Assembly (NCBI RefSeq): GCF_900176355.1
Contig: NZ_FWXI01000002.1
Span: 150,788-214,787 of the forward strand
Direction: 5' to 3'
Origin: Sporomusa malonica
GTDB taxonomy: Bacteria > Bacillota > Negativicutes > Sporomusales > Sporomusaceae
Length of the DNA stretch: 64,000 nucleotides
Shown one piece after another: positions 43,021-51,241 of the stretch. The position numbers and the translations under genes are program-made. The notes beneath the pieces are model-generated. The model was not told the origin of the DNA, did not search any database, and worked only from the letters and a program-made list of their open reading frames with translations. Each line of letters opens with the position of its first letter. Positions within the stretch are counted from its first letter, which is position 1.

Positions 43021-44592
43021 TTAGAACAATCTAGTTAGGCTAACACCAACTAAATAATTTTTGTCACTAACTCCTGCTTGATACCCTTTGTTTTTTATTT
43101 GTGCGACACCGGCGGATGCATTAAGAAAGGTATTAGTATCAAGGTTAATCTTAGTTGCCAGCCATGCAGCCGTAATTTTTTGCGGATAAGGATCGCTACG
43201 ATGTTGTGTGACATTTTCCAGGTTTAATGACAAGCTGGTGCCATTATCGTTATAGTGCGATATTTTGGCGTAGTATCTGTTTGCGTCATGCCCCATGGCA
43301 TCACCCATAATATCGCCTTTATATGTGTAGCCGTCAGTATAGGCTGAATGGTTGTACCAGACGTTCGTGGTATGGGCATATTCGAGGCGGGCATCCCATG
43401 AGCCGTCTGCCGATAGCCGGGGAATATATACCCCCAATGTTTCAGCTACTTTCGACGGTGTCGGGATGATTAGCGCCATAGCCTGGTCCTCGCCATAGAG
43501 TTCACCATAGAGTTGTATACCCCCGAGTTGAGGCATACGCCAGCGAAAATCAAATCCGGCAATTGAGTTCCATTTGTCATCTGTTGCTGCATTTTTTCCG
43601 GTAAGAAAATCGAGATAATCGCTTCCCGAAAGGGATTTACCTTCGCCGCCTACGATTGAGGCCAGCGACCAAGCGAAAGTAAAGTTCTTACTGGGGGTAA
43701 AATCGGTTCTGGCAGCAAAAAAAGAAGGAGATTTCACGTCCTGCCGGTTATCTTCCAATTCTGAATAAATAACGTTTACATTAGTTGGACCAAGAAACTT
43801 AAGTAAACCGTTGTGGGTTACAGGATCGACATTACCGATTGTTACGCTGGTTTGCGGTTGGGCGTTGTTCGTTAGTATTAGTCCTCCCCGGTTTCCGGGC
43901 CCCCACCAAACAGCTTTTTTACCCAATTGAAATTCAACATTATTGATATTTGTTTTTATATATCCTGCAGCTAGCTGTGTATCACTATGAGTATCATCAC
44001 CGTAAGTAAACTTTGGAGTAGCACTAACTACTAAATGGTCATTAAGAGTACCTTCCACTCGCAGGGATAGTTCGTGATTCAGATTCTGGGAAAGCCGATG
44101 TCCATCATTATTAATATTTAAGGGCTGATATGTAGAATCAGTACGGTGTTGCGGCAGTGTATCGCCGTCATAATATGTTTCCTTAATCGTTATTTCTTTG
44201 ACAGTTAGTGAGGGGCTGAATTTACTACCGTTTAAGAAATCCAGTTCTTGCTGGAAGTCGACCTGTAGTTGATGCAGCATACTCTCTACATATTTAGGCA
44301 GGGGTGGCTGTTCTTTAGTCGCTGCCGATAGCTGCTCAACCCACCGGGCCGCTTGTAATCTGGTATAGGGTTTTGTGCCTGTCTGCATATCTTTAAGATA
44401 TCCAAGGCCATCAAGCTTGTCCAGATAATCATAAACATAACTCTGGAGAGGAATGTCGGGCGATATTTGATGTTGTTGGGGTTGTTGTGCAGACGCCCAA
44501 GTAATTGAGGTTGAATATACAGGACTAAATAAAGTCAGTCCTAAAGATAAACCAGCACCTACCGCCGCGCATTTAAATAATTTTGAAATCAT
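43021..44592 (-). CDS. wzi: Wzi-family capsule/exopolysaccharide outer-membrane beta-barrel with SLH-like N-terminus
   Basis: 523 residues. Signal peptide 1-33 (VGAGLSLGLTLF...), a Gln-rich linker, then an SLH-like segment (DYLDKLDGLGYLKDMQ..KPYTRLQAARWVEQL, about 55-90). The rest alternates polar/hydrophobic residues as in a beta-barrel, ending in a C-terminal aromatic (TRLF). QLGKKAVWWGPGNRGGLILTNNAQP is the Wzi hallmark. In E. coli Wzi anchors capsule at the outer membrane. The SLH-like N-terminus fits Negativicutes outer-membrane proteins, which attach to peptidoglycan through SLH domains. Encoded opposite to the CpsB-type phosphatase, with a 210-base shared upstream region. Confidence 0.85.
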   Translation of the reverse strand: MISKLFKCAAVGAGLSLGLTLFSPVYSTSITWASAQQPQQHQISPDIPLQSYVYDYLDKLDGLGYLKDMQTGTKPYTRLQAARWVEQLSAATKEQPPLPKYVESMLHQLQVDFQQELDFLNGSKFSPSLTVKEITIKETYYDGDTLPQHRTDSTYQPLNINNDGHRLSQNLNHELSLRVEGTLNDHLVVSATPKFTYGDDTHSDTQLAAGYIKTNINNVEFQLGKKAVWWGPGNRGGLILTNNAQPQTSVTIGNVDPVTHNGLLKFLGPTNVNVIYSELEDNRQDVKSPSFFAARTDFTPSKNFTFAWSLASIVGGEGKSLSGSDYLDFLTGKNAATDDKWNSIAGFDFRWRMPQLGGIQLYGELYGEDQAMALIIPTPSKVAETLGVYIPRLSADGSWDARLEYAHTTNVWYNHSAYTDGYTYKGDIMGDAMGHDANRYYAKISHYNDNGTSLSLNLENVTQHRSDPYPQKITAAWLATKINLDTNTFLNASAGVAQIKNKGYQAGVSDKNYLVGVSLTRLF

Positions 44593-44803
44593 AACAACGT
44601 CCTTTCTTAATTTATACTCTATGTTTATTTCACCGTATGTAAAATAAATCCTTTAGTAAAAAAGGAATTTTTTAATACAAATGAATATAATGTCGATATT
44701 AAGGTGATCGTGTATCTGTTTATTGGATTCACGCATTGACAAAGCAAATATACAGAGCTAAACTTAGATTTGGAGTTACTGCTAAAAGGAGATTTTACGA
44801 AAG

Positions 44804-45598
44804 ATGCTAGACTTGCATTGTCACATTATCCCGGCAATTGACGATGGTGCGAAAGACTTGGATATTTCGCTAAAAATGTTAGAGATTGCTCAAAAAAATG
44901 GTACAAAGGCTATAGTGGCTACTCCGCATGTAATTGAGGGAAAGTGGTTGCCTTCTTGGGAGCAAATCATTGATGGATGTCATTTGCTTAAACAAGAAGG
45001 GAAAAAGTTCGGCTTGAATATACCTATTTATCCGGGTGGTGAGGTTGCTATCCACCGGGATATTTTAGATGTTGTTAAGGAACCGGGGGCTTATTGTATT
45101 AACAGTGGCCGTTATCTGCTGGTTGAGTTACCGGCTATAGATATACCAGGATTTACCGAAGAATTCTTCTTCAGTTTACAGGCTCGCGGTATTACCCCAA
45201 TATTGGCTCATCCAGAGCGACATCCGGTGCTTGCAAAAGATCCGGAAATATTGGTGGAATGGATAAGACGGGGAGTTTTAACTCAGGTCAATGGCTCTAG
45301 TCTTATGGGGCGTATGGGTGAACGCAGCATGAAAATGGCTGAGTTTTTTCTCGCTAGGGACATGGTGCATTGTATTGGCTCTGATGCGCATAGTTCTCGG
45401 AATCGTAACCCCGATTTATCGACAACTGCAGAAAAAATTGTTGGATTAATTGGATTGGAAAAAGCTCGGCAGATTCTGACTATTAATCCCAAGAACATTA
45501 TTGATAGTCAGGATGTAGATGTTTTTGAAATAAAGCTAATACCATCGAGCAAAAAAAATGGTATTTTTAAAAAGTTGCTTACTAAATTAGGAATGTAG
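44804..45598 (+). CDS. ywqE: CpsB/YwqE-type tyrosine-protein phosphatase (PHP domain)
   Basis: 264 residues. PHP metal-dependent phosphatase: N-terminal LDLHCHIIPAIDDGAKDL (HxH at 4-6), TPHVIEGKW, PGGEVAIHRDIL, ILAHPERHPVL, CIGSDAHSSRNRNP. Dephosphorylates the CpsD-type kinase, here encoded 34 kb away at 10.3 kb. Ribosome site AAAAGGAG. Divergent from wzi and followed by a strong terminator, so a single-gene unit. Confidence 0.93.
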   Translation: MLDLHCHIIPAIDDGAKDLDISLKMLEIAQKNGTKAIVATPHVIEGKWLPSWEQIIDGCHLLKQEGKKFGLNIPIYPGGEVAIHRDILDVVKEPGAYCINSGRYLLVELPAIDIPGFTEEFFFSLQARGITPILAHPERHPVLAKDPEILVEWIRRGVLTQVNGSSLMGRMGERSMKMAEFFLARDMVHCIGSDAHSSRNRNPDLSTTAEKIVGLIGLEKARQILTINPKNIIDSQDVDVFEIKLIPSSKKNGIFKKLLTKLGM

Positions 45599-45610
45599 TA
45601 AGCACAATAG

Positions 45611-45648
45611 ACAAAGGTCCTGCTCTACGGCAGGACCTTTGTCTTATC
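45611..45648 (+). terminator. Rho-independent terminator after ywqE
   Basis: Stem ACAAAGGTCCTGC / GCAGGACCTTTGT (13 bp) with loop TCTACG, followed by CTTATCCT. Confidence 0.88.
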
Positions 45649-45771
45649 CTCAATAAATGGAAAGCTATTCATGCAGGAAAATCCCTAAGAACAGCGAATG
45701 TCTAGACATAACATGATTTCTACATATTATCGCGATTATTCTACACTATACCCAGCAGGAGGTGAGCTTTT

Positions 45772-46443
45772 TTGCCAATAAAACTCTTAATTGTCGATGA
45801 CCATGCACTCCTGAGGCAGGGGATCAAGAATGTGCTGTCTTTGGAACCTGATCTACTGGTGCTTGGTGAGGCGGCTGACGGGGATGAGGCCATTAAACAG
45901 GTGGAGTGTCTTAAACCTGATATCATTTTACTTGACGTGAATATGCCGCGGATGAACGGGCTTGAAGTAACCCGGCGGCTAAAGTCGGCGAATGCGGCAG
46001 TAAAAGTCATTATCCTGACCATGCATGATGATGAGAGCTATGTGCTTGAGGTTATCAAGGCTGGGGCGGTGGGGTATCTTTTGAAGGATATTGAACCAGG
46101 CATGCTGGTCAAGGCTATCCGCACGGTATTTGATGGTCAGTCATTTATTTACCCGACACTGGCGCAGCGGTTGTTTGGCGAGATTTCGCGGCAGGAAGAC
46201 AGAAGGCATGAAACTACGGCAATGCTTGAACGCCGTAAGGAGGAACGCCTGACATACCGGGAGGTTGAGGTGCTGCAACTGATCGGGCAGGGAATGAGCA
46301 ATCAGGAGATTGCTAAAAGGCTATTTTTAAGTGAAAAGACAGTAAAGAATCACCTGACTAATATTTTTCGTAAGATTAATGTTGTGGACCGTACACAGGC
46401 TGTGTTGTACGCCATTAAGCATAAGATTGTGGTATTAGAGTAG
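45772..46443 (+). CDS. NarL/FixJ-family response regulator (orphan)
   Basis: 223 residues. Receiver domain 1-120 with IVDDHALLRQG (acidic pair at 9-10), phospho-acceptor Asp55 in ILLDVNMPRMNG, and K in YLLKDI. C-terminal LuxR HTH at 160-223 (LTYREVEVLQLIGQGMSNQEIAKRLF, SEKTVKNHLTNIFRKI). A basic linker (145-160) joins them. Similar to DegU. TTG start at 45772 with CAGGAGGTGAG upstream. No sensor kinase nearby. Confidence 0.92.
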   Translation: MPIKLLIVDDHALLRQGIKNVLSLEPDLLVLGEAADGDEAIKQVECLKPDIILLDVNMPRMNGLEVTRRLKSANAAVKVIILTMHDDESYVLEVIKAGAVGYLLKDIEPGMLVKAIRTVFDGQSFIYPTLAQRLFGEISRQEDRRHETTAMLERRKEERLTYREVEVLQLIGQGMSNQEIAKRLFLSEKTVKNHLTNIFRKINVVDRTQAVLYAIKHKIVVLE

Positions 46444-46475
46444 CTTTAATGACAATTTTAATATGATACGCATAT

Positions 46476-46518
46476 ATTATCCTATCCCAAATGAAGGGGG
46501 TAGGATAATTTGTTTTTA
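46476..46518 (+). terminator. Strong hairpin overlapping the next gene's ribosome site
   Basis: 13-bp stem ATTATCCTATCCC / GGGGTAGGATAAT with an 8-base loop, then TTTGTTTTT: a good terminator for the response regulator gene. But its 3' arm also holds the GGGGG that would be the ribosome site for TTG 46510, so it could both terminate and mask translation. Confidence 0.75.
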
Positions 46519-46992
46519 TCATATTCTGTGAGCATTGTTATTGTATCGTTGGCGCTCTATGGTTTGTGGTATGTCATCAAAGATGTGTGGAATTGGTTTA
46601 TTACGCTGGAATTGGTGCAGCTGCCTGATGCTAGTTTTATCGTTCTGGTGAGAAATATGGAATATGAAATCGAGGACTTGATCCGGTATTTGATTAACGA
46701 GATGGAGGACGGCGGTCATGAGTACGACGCTGTTGTCGTCGATTGCGGCTCAGATGATTTGACGCCAACAATTTTAAAACGCCTGGCCGGTGAAATGCCT
46801 GCGCTCACTGTCGTCCTGTCCAGCCGGACAATGCGTCCGGTTGCCGAGGCGCTGCCGCTCTGCCGGGGTTCGGTTGTGCATGTACTTGATTTGACCAGCC
46901 GCCTTAAAAGTGAGGAATTTGTGGCCGTTGTGGCTTCACTTCTGCGGCAGCATAAGCGGGCTGTGACCGTTCGCAGCAGGGCCGAGAGTTGA
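46510..46992 (+). CDS. Membrane-anchored protein of unknown function
   Basis: 160 residues. N-terminal membrane helix (about 5-22, VSIVIVSLALYGLWYVI), then a cytoplasmic domain with FIVLVRNMEYEIEDLIRYL and YDAVVVDCGSDDLTPTIL. The latter resembles the donor-site strand of family 2 glycosyltransferases, but the protein is far too short to be one and lacks the later DxD. TTG 46510 is the only start with a ribosome site, which lies in a stable hairpin; GTG 46528 is an alternative without one. I do not recognise the family. Confidence 0.6.
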   Translation: MFLSYSVSIVIVSLALYGLWYVIKDVWNWFITLELVQLPDASFIVLVRNMEYEIEDLIRYLINEMEDGGHEYDAVVVDCGSDDLTPTILKRLAGEMPALTVVLSSRTMRPVAEALPLCRGSVVHVLDLTSRLKSEEFVAVVASLLRQHKRAVTVRSRAES

Positions 46993-46997
46993 GGTTA

Positions 46998-47588
46998 TTA
47001 CATATTCTGCTTCATAGTCAATATCTCATTAAAAACATCAACTAGTTTTACCGCCAGTGTCAAAAGATCAGGTGCATAGCCAGGGAAGGTTTCATGAAAG
47101 GCATTGGCGGCTAACGGTTGGCTGGTAAGGGCTGTACTGGCTGCCAGGCGGGCAAGCGCCAGTTGCCGGTTCACGGTGGCAGCAGTCCAGAGTATCGGGA
47201 TCTCAGTCTTACCAGACAGCGTGATTGTTGCCTGGTAAGGCTTATTTTTGCTCACACATACGGCTGTGACGGTATGAAAGTTGACATAGCCTGTGGTTGT
47301 GTCGCCGGCTACCCGCGGCTGACGGACTTTGACCGGAACTAGGACAAGGCCTGGAGCCAGTGGCAGCGGTTCAAGATTTTTTCGCTCGGTAGCGGCTCTG
47401 GTGTTGGCTCTCAGTGCCGTAAGATCAATGGCTCGGCTTCTGGCCAGCCGGTGGATCACGGCACGGACACGGGAAGTAAGAGTAGTTGTGCTGCCATCGG
47501 CTGAGATTATGGTAGTGCTGTCGCCTACGGCGCTGTAACACGGCAGAATGGCGGCGATACGCGTATAGGCGGGCAGTGATTGGCTCAT
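46998..47588 (-). CDS. ComK-like protein (tentative)
   Basis: 196 residues, cytoplasmic. By eye it aligns weakly along its length with Bacillus ComK: an opening YxxxxAxLP segment, a central R.N..., PLPLAPGLVLVPVKVR, GYVNFHTV, then ITLSGKTEIPILW near 130 matching ComK's TFSNGKTMELPIS, and a helical C-terminus. ComK is the competence regulator of Bacillus; related domains exist in other Firmicutes. The similarity is low and the assignment tentative. ATG 47588 with AGGAGGT upstream on the minus strand. A LexA-type box lies 23 bases upstream of the start, so expression may be damage-inducible. Confidence 0.5.
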   Translation of the reverse strand: MSQSLPAYTRIAAILPCYSAVGDSTTIISADGSTTTLTSRVRAVIHRLARSRAIDLTALRANTRAATERKNLEPLPLAPGLVLVPVKVRQPRVAGDTTTGYVNFHTVTAVCVSKNKPYQATITLSGKTEIPILWTAATVNRQLALARLAASTALTSQPLAANAFHETFPGYAPDLLTLAVKLVDVFNEILTMKQNM

Positions 47589-47610
47589 GGTAAAGTACCT
47601 CCTACGATTT

Positions 47611-47624
47611 CGAACGTATGTTCT
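47611..47624. promoter_or_regulatory. LexA (SOS) box
   Basis: CGAACGTATGTTCT matches the Gram-positive LexA consensus CGAACrnryGTTyC over 13 of 14 positions, including the perfect GAAC-N4-GTTC core. It lies between the ComK-like gene (minus) and the ABC-F gene (plus), and directly beside a -10-like TATTAT reading toward the ComK-like gene. It is 23 bases from that start and 115 from the ABC-F start, so the ComK-like gene is the likely target. Confidence 0.75.
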
Positions 47625-47684
47625 ATAATAATTTTAATATTAACAGAAAAGTATTTTATTGGCAATAGGGATCCAATCTCATAC

Positions 47685-47713
47685 TTGTGTCTGCTGCTGT
47701 TAATATGTACAAT
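47685..47713 (+). promoter_or_regulatory. Sigma-A-type promoter for the ABC-F gene
   Basis: TTGTGT (47685-47690), 17-base spacer, TACAAT (47708-47713), with the ABC-F start 26 bases downstream of the -10. Visual match. Confidence 0.45.
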
Positions 47714-47738
47714 AGTAGTGCAGACAGGGAGGGTACAC

Positions 47739-49658
47739 ATGAGTTTATTGGAAGTTCGCGGCCTGAGTAAGGCCTATGGGATACAAAATATTTTTTCAGA
47801 TATTAATTTTCAAATCAGGCGCGGGGAAAGGGTTGGCCTCATCGGGCCAAATGGTGTAGGTAAAACGACGCTGGTGCGCTGTCTCTTGGGTTTCGAAAAG
47901 CCGGATAGCGGCCATGTGGCGCTGGCTCCTGGTGAGCGGGTGGGGTATGTGGAACAGGATACTGCATTGGGTGACAATTCGCTGTATGACGAGCTGGTGA
48001 GTGCTTATGGCGATGTGCTCGGATGGCAGGAGGATATGCGCCGCCTGGAAGCCGCTATTGCCTGTGAGAAAGATCAAGAGTGCCTTGATAAACTGATGAA
48101 GGAGTACGCGCACGCTGTTGAGCGGTTTGAGCGGGGCGGCGGGTATGAAGTGGAGAATACTGTGCGCCGGGTGGCGTTCGGTTTAGGCTTTACGGCAGAA
48201 GACCTGACACGCCTGACTCACGAATTTTCCGGTGGGCAAAAAACACGTATCTGCCTGGCCCGGGCACTCATTCGCCAGCCTGACTTTTTATTTCTTGATG
48301 AGCCGACAAACCATCTTGACCTAGGCATGGTGGAGTGGCTGGAAGATTTTTTGTTAGGGTATTCGGGGGCTGTGCTCGTCATTTCCCATGACCGCTACTT
48401 TCTTGATAAGGTGACTGAGCGGATATTAGCGATAGAAAGTGGTATGATTGCCGATTATGATGGCAACTACAGCGTGTATCTGGACAAGAAGGCCGAGAAA
48501 CTAGCTTCCCAGGAAAAGGCCTATACCAAGCAACAGGCATACATTGCTAAGACTGAGGCCTATATCGACCGTTACCGTGCGGGAATCAAATCCAAACAGG
48601 CGCGGGGACGGCAGAGTCAGCTTGGCAGGCTGGCACGGCTCAGCCGGCCGGAGGATATGTGTGGGTTTGATTTTTTCACCTTTAATCCACCTGCCGAGTG
48701 TGCTGAACGGGTGGCCGAGCTTGGGGAAGTAGTGGCAGGTTATGGTGACAAAAGGGTGCTTACCGGTGTGTCACTGTTGGTCCGTCGCGGCGATGGTGTG
48801 GCGCTGGTCGGCCCTAATGGGGCAGGCAAGACGACGCTCTTAAAGCTCTTGACCGGGGAATTAACACAGACAAGCGGCAAGGTTAAATTGGGCAGCCGGG
48901 TGCGGCTGGGCTACTTTGCCCAAGAGCATGAGACACTGACAGATAGCAATAGTGTTCTTGATGAAGTTATGCACGAGTTCGCTTTCAGCGAGGAGCGGGC
49001 GCGGCACTACCTGGGCGCCTTCTTGTTCAGGGGGGATGACGTATACAAGCTGGTAGGCGATCTCTCCGGTGGAGAAAAGGCGCGGCTGGCGCTCCTAAAG
49101 CTTATGCTGACAGGGGCCAACTTCCTCATTCTGGACGAGCCGACAAACCACCTGGATATCTCAGCCCGGGAAGCCGTGGAAGAAGCCATTATGAACTTCC
49201 CGGGGACTTTTCTGACAGTCTCGCATGACCGTTACTTCCTTGATAAAGTTGCTAACCGCGTGGTTGAACTTGAGGGCGGGCAACTGGCCGAGTATGCGGG
49301 CAACTACAGCTATTACCGCGATAAGAAAGCGGCTATGGAAAAGGCGGCAGCCCAAGCGGCCAGCCAGGCAATTGCGGCCGAGAAAAAGCAGGCCGGCAAG
49401 CAGGACCGCCCGTCTCAGTCCGGCAGCGCCAAAGCGGCCAACAACTGGCGCAAACCTGATACCGCCCGTCTCGTCAAAAAACTGGAAGAAGAGATTGCTC
49501 TTTTAGAACAGGAACTATCTACCCTTGAGGCTAAGCTCAATGACCCAGACAGCCACGCCGATGCTGTGCTCAGTCGCGAATTGGCAGATGCCTACGCTGA
49601 ACGGCAGGCAGAGCTTGATGAAAAGTATGGGGTGTGGATGGAAGTAACAGGGGAGTAA
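47739..49658 (+). CDS. ABC-F family ATPase (ribosome-associated)
   Basis: 639 residues, two ABC domains and no membrane segments. Domain 1: GPNGVGKTTLV, EFSGGQKTRICLARAL, FLDEPTNHLD; linker with helical hairpin (about 235-300); domain 2: GPNGAGKTTLLKL, DLSGGEKARLALL, LDEPTNHLDI. Basic/acidic coiled-coil C-terminus (about 540-639) as in Uup/YdiF-type members. ABC-F proteins act on ribosomes, in translation quality control or antibiotic protection. The C-terminal coiled coil argues for the YdiF/Uup branch rather than a dedicated resistance factor. ATG 47739 has GGGAGGG upstream; the frame further back to 47580 is not used. Confidence 0.92.
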   Translation: MSLLEVRGLSKAYGIQNIFSDINFQIRRGERVGLIGPNGVGKTTLVRCLLGFEKPDSGHVALAPGERVGYVEQDTALGDNSLYDELVSAYGDVLGWQEDMRRLEAAIACEKDQECLDKLMKEYAHAVERFERGGGYEVENTVRRVAFGLGFTAEDLTRLTHEFSGGQKTRICLARALIRQPDFLFLDEPTNHLDLGMVEWLEDFLLGYSGAVLVISHDRYFLDKVTERILAIESGMIADYDGNYSVYLDKKAEKLASQEKAYTKQQAYIAKTEAYIDRYRAGIKSKQARGRQSQLGRLARLSRPEDMCGFDFFTFNPPAECAERVAELGEVVAGYGDKRVLTGVSLLVRRGDGVALVGPNGAGKTTLLKLLTGELTQTSGKVKLGSRVRLGYFAQEHETLTDSNSVLDEVMHEFAFSEERARHYLGAFLFRGDDVYKLVGDLSGGEKARLALLKLMLTGANFLILDEPTNHLDISAREAVEEAIMNFPGTFLTVSHDRYFLDKVANRVVELEGGQLAEYAGNYSYYRDKKAAMEKAAAQAASQAIAAEKKQAGKQDRPSQSGSAKAANNWRKPDTARLVKKLEEEIALLEQELSTLEAKLNDPDSHADAVLSRELADAYAERQAELDEKYGVWMEVTGE

Positions 49659-49720
49659 AGGTTGATGAAGTGGCAATCTCGCTTTTCGATTTGGCTTTGG
49701 TACGTATACAATATTACTCA

Positions 49721-49800
49721 AACGGACGCTCGCGTGGCGTCCGTTCTTATCTAGCCGACCTGGCTCAGGCACTAACCTGGGCCAGGTTGGCTTTTGTTTT
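49721..49800 (+). terminator. Double hairpin terminator after the ABC-F gene
   Basis: First hairpin AACGGACGC / GCGTCCGTT (49721-49745) without a T run; second, stronger hairpin AGCCGACCTGGCTCAGG / CCTGGGCCAGGTTGGCT (49753-49792) followed by TTTGTTTTT. The second is a standard rho-independent terminator. Confidence 0.85.
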
Positions 49801-49876
49801 TAACTGACCGGTGGTGCTACTCTTTAGGCAAGCGCTAATTTAGAGGAACCGGTTCCTTACCGACAGGTGAGGATAA

Positions 49877-50479
49877 ATGAGTTTAGAACAATTGGTACTG
49901 GAGGCCCAAGCTGGAAACGGTGGCAGTGCGGCCTTTGCCGAGGTATGTCAGCGGTTTACCGGGCTGGTGAAAAAGTATGCCAATCAGCCGCATTTGACAG
50001 GGATAAAGGAAGAAGCCACTGCCGAAGGGTGGTTGGCAGTGGCGGCAGCTGTGCAAAGTTATGACCAGGCGGCTGGTGTACGCTTTGCCGGCTATGTTGA
50101 GAGTCGGGTTAAGTTTGCGGTGTGGAATCTGTTTAAGCGGGAGCGGCGGCGCTGGCAGCAGGAGCTGCCGCTGGCTGCGGGTGGTATAGGTAACGAAGAT
50201 AGTGAAGCACCTGGTTTTATTGATACATTAGCCTCAGCCAGTAATGTTGAAGGCGAAGTTGAGTCGAATTCTACAGCTGCCGTGATCAGGCAAGCTCTGG
50301 CTGCTCTGCCGAAAAAGCAGCAATTGGCTGTAGTCAAGACCCTGATGGGCGAGGCACGGCTGGCTGATGTGGCTGCCGAACTGGGCGTTTCGCCTCAGGC
50401 AGTATATAGTTTGCGGCAGCGTGGGCTGGCCCGTTTAAAAAAAGAGTTAGCCGGAATGTATGACAGTGTTAGGAGGTGA
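49877..50479 (+). CDS. Sigma-70-family RNA polymerase sigma factor (small, alternative)
   Basis: 200 residues. Region 2-like AAFAEVCQRFTGLVKKYA, EEATAEGWLAVAAAVQSYDQAAGVRFAGYVESRVKFAVWN (promoter -10 contacts), and region 4 LPKKQQLAVVKTLMGE, LADVAAELGVSPQAVYSLRQRGLARLKKEL. No region 1 or 3. It is followed within 6 bases by DUF1659, DUF2922 and YvrJ genes. The YvrJ name comes from the Bacillus yvrI/sigO region, so this may be the sigma factor of that kind of unit. Target promoters unknown. Confidence 0.82.
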   Translation: MSLEQLVLEAQAGNGGSAAFAEVCQRFTGLVKKYANQPHLTGIKEEATAEGWLAVAAAVQSYDQAAGVRFAGYVESRVKFAVWNLFKRERRRWQQELPLAAGGIGNEDSEAPGFIDTLASASNVEGEVESNSTAAVIRQALAALPKKQQLAVVKTLMGEARLADVAAELGVSPQAVYSLRQRGLARLKKELAGMYDSVRR

Positions 50480-50484
50480 TAAGC

Positions 50485-50709
50485 ATGGCAGTAATCAAAG
50501 TGCCGCAGAGCGGCAAAGTGGTTCTCAAGGTGCAGACTGGCGTCAGCGCAACCGGTACTCCGGTATACCGTCTCCGGACGTTCGCTAACGTTAAGCCCGG
50601 CGCGGCTGATGGTGATGTTTTCGCTGTAGCTGAAGGGCTGAGTGGTCTGCAGAAGCACACGCTGGTGGACGTTGTTCGCCAAGACGTGAACAATCTCATT
50701 AATCAGTAA
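50485..50709 (+). CDS. DUF1659 small protein
   Basis: 74 residues, acidic-to-neutral, beta-rich (VVLKVQTG, VYRLRTFANVKPGA, AVAEGLSGLQKHTL, VDVVRQDVNNLINQ). This domain occurs in Firmicutes almost always next to a DUF2922 gene, as here. Function unknown. ATG 50485 follows GGAGGTGATAAGC, five bases after the sigma gene. Confidence 0.85.
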   Translation: MAVIKVPQSGKVVLKVQTGVSATGTPVYRLRTFANVKPGAADGDVFAVAEGLSGLQKHTLVDVVRQDVNNLINQ

Positions 50710-50752
50710 GCGGCTTAGGGAAAGTGAGAAACCAGGAAAGGAGGGATGATGA

Positions 50753-50965
50753 ATGACTAAGACACTGGAGATGGTGTTCCGCACTGCGGCAGGCAACGAG
50801 GTCAGTCTAAATTTGCCTGATCCGAAGGATGATTTGACGCTGACGCAGGCGCAGGCTGTCATGCAGGACGTGATCGATAAGAATATCTTTGTTATCAAAG
50901 GCAGCGCGCTGGCAGAAAAGGTAGAGGCCCGTGTCAGCAGCCGTGAGACTGTAGCATTGGTATAA
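50753..50965 (+). CDS. DUF2922 small protein
   Basis: 70 residues. KTLEMVFRTAAGNEVSLNLPDPKDDLT, QAVMQDVIDKNIF and VEARVSSRETVALV fit DUF2922. Always found with DUF1659 partners; possibly the two form a complex (inference). Ribosome site AAAGGAGGG. Confidence 0.85.
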   Translation: MTKTLEMVFRTAAGNEVSLNLPDPKDDLTLTQAQAVMQDVIDKNIFVIKGSALAEKVEARVSSRETVALV

Positions 50966-51035
50966 CCTATGGCAAGGCGCTCCGGCTTTAGGCTGGGGCG
51001 CTTTGTAGTATCAGGTATGAAAGGAGAGAGGTCAT

Positions 51036-51179
51036 ATGGAACAACTGCTTAGCTATTGTTCGAGTTACGGCTTCCCCATGGTAGTGGCAGCTTACCTGTT
51101 GGTTCGCATTGAGGGGCGGCTCGAAACCTTAGCAGCTAGCATTAATGATTTGTCCAAGATTATTGCCGAGAGGTTGTAA
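51036..51179 (+). CDS. YvrJ-family small membrane protein
   Basis: 47 residues (MEQLLSYCSSYGFPMVVAAY then LLVRIEGRLETLAASINDLS and KIIAERL). One N-terminal hydrophobic segment (about 12-24) then an amphipathic helix with LVRIEGRLE; short length, a G-F-P before the helix and the RxExx(L) tail are typical of YvrJ. Good ribosome site AAAGGAGAG and a terminator behind (51194-51232). Too short for the usual minimum-length filters. Confidence 0.75.
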   Translation: MEQLLSYCSSYGFPMVVAAYLLVRIEGRLETLAASINDLSKIIAERL

Positions 51180-51193
51180 TCAGCCAAATAGTT

Positions 51194-51232
51194 AACGCCC
51201 TGTTTACAGAATGAATGTAAACAGGGCGTTTG
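51194..51232 (+). terminator. Terminator after yvrJ-like gene
   Basis: Perfect 15-bp stem AACGCCCTGTTTACA / TGTAAACAGGGCGTT with a 7-base loop; the T tract after it is weak (TGCTGTGTTT). Confidence 0.75.
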
Positions 51233-51241
51233 CTGTGTTTG

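Noticed and set aside
49515..49772. 85-codon minus-strand frame behind the ABC-F gene
   Set aside because: Overlaps the end of the ABC-F gene and two terminator hairpins.
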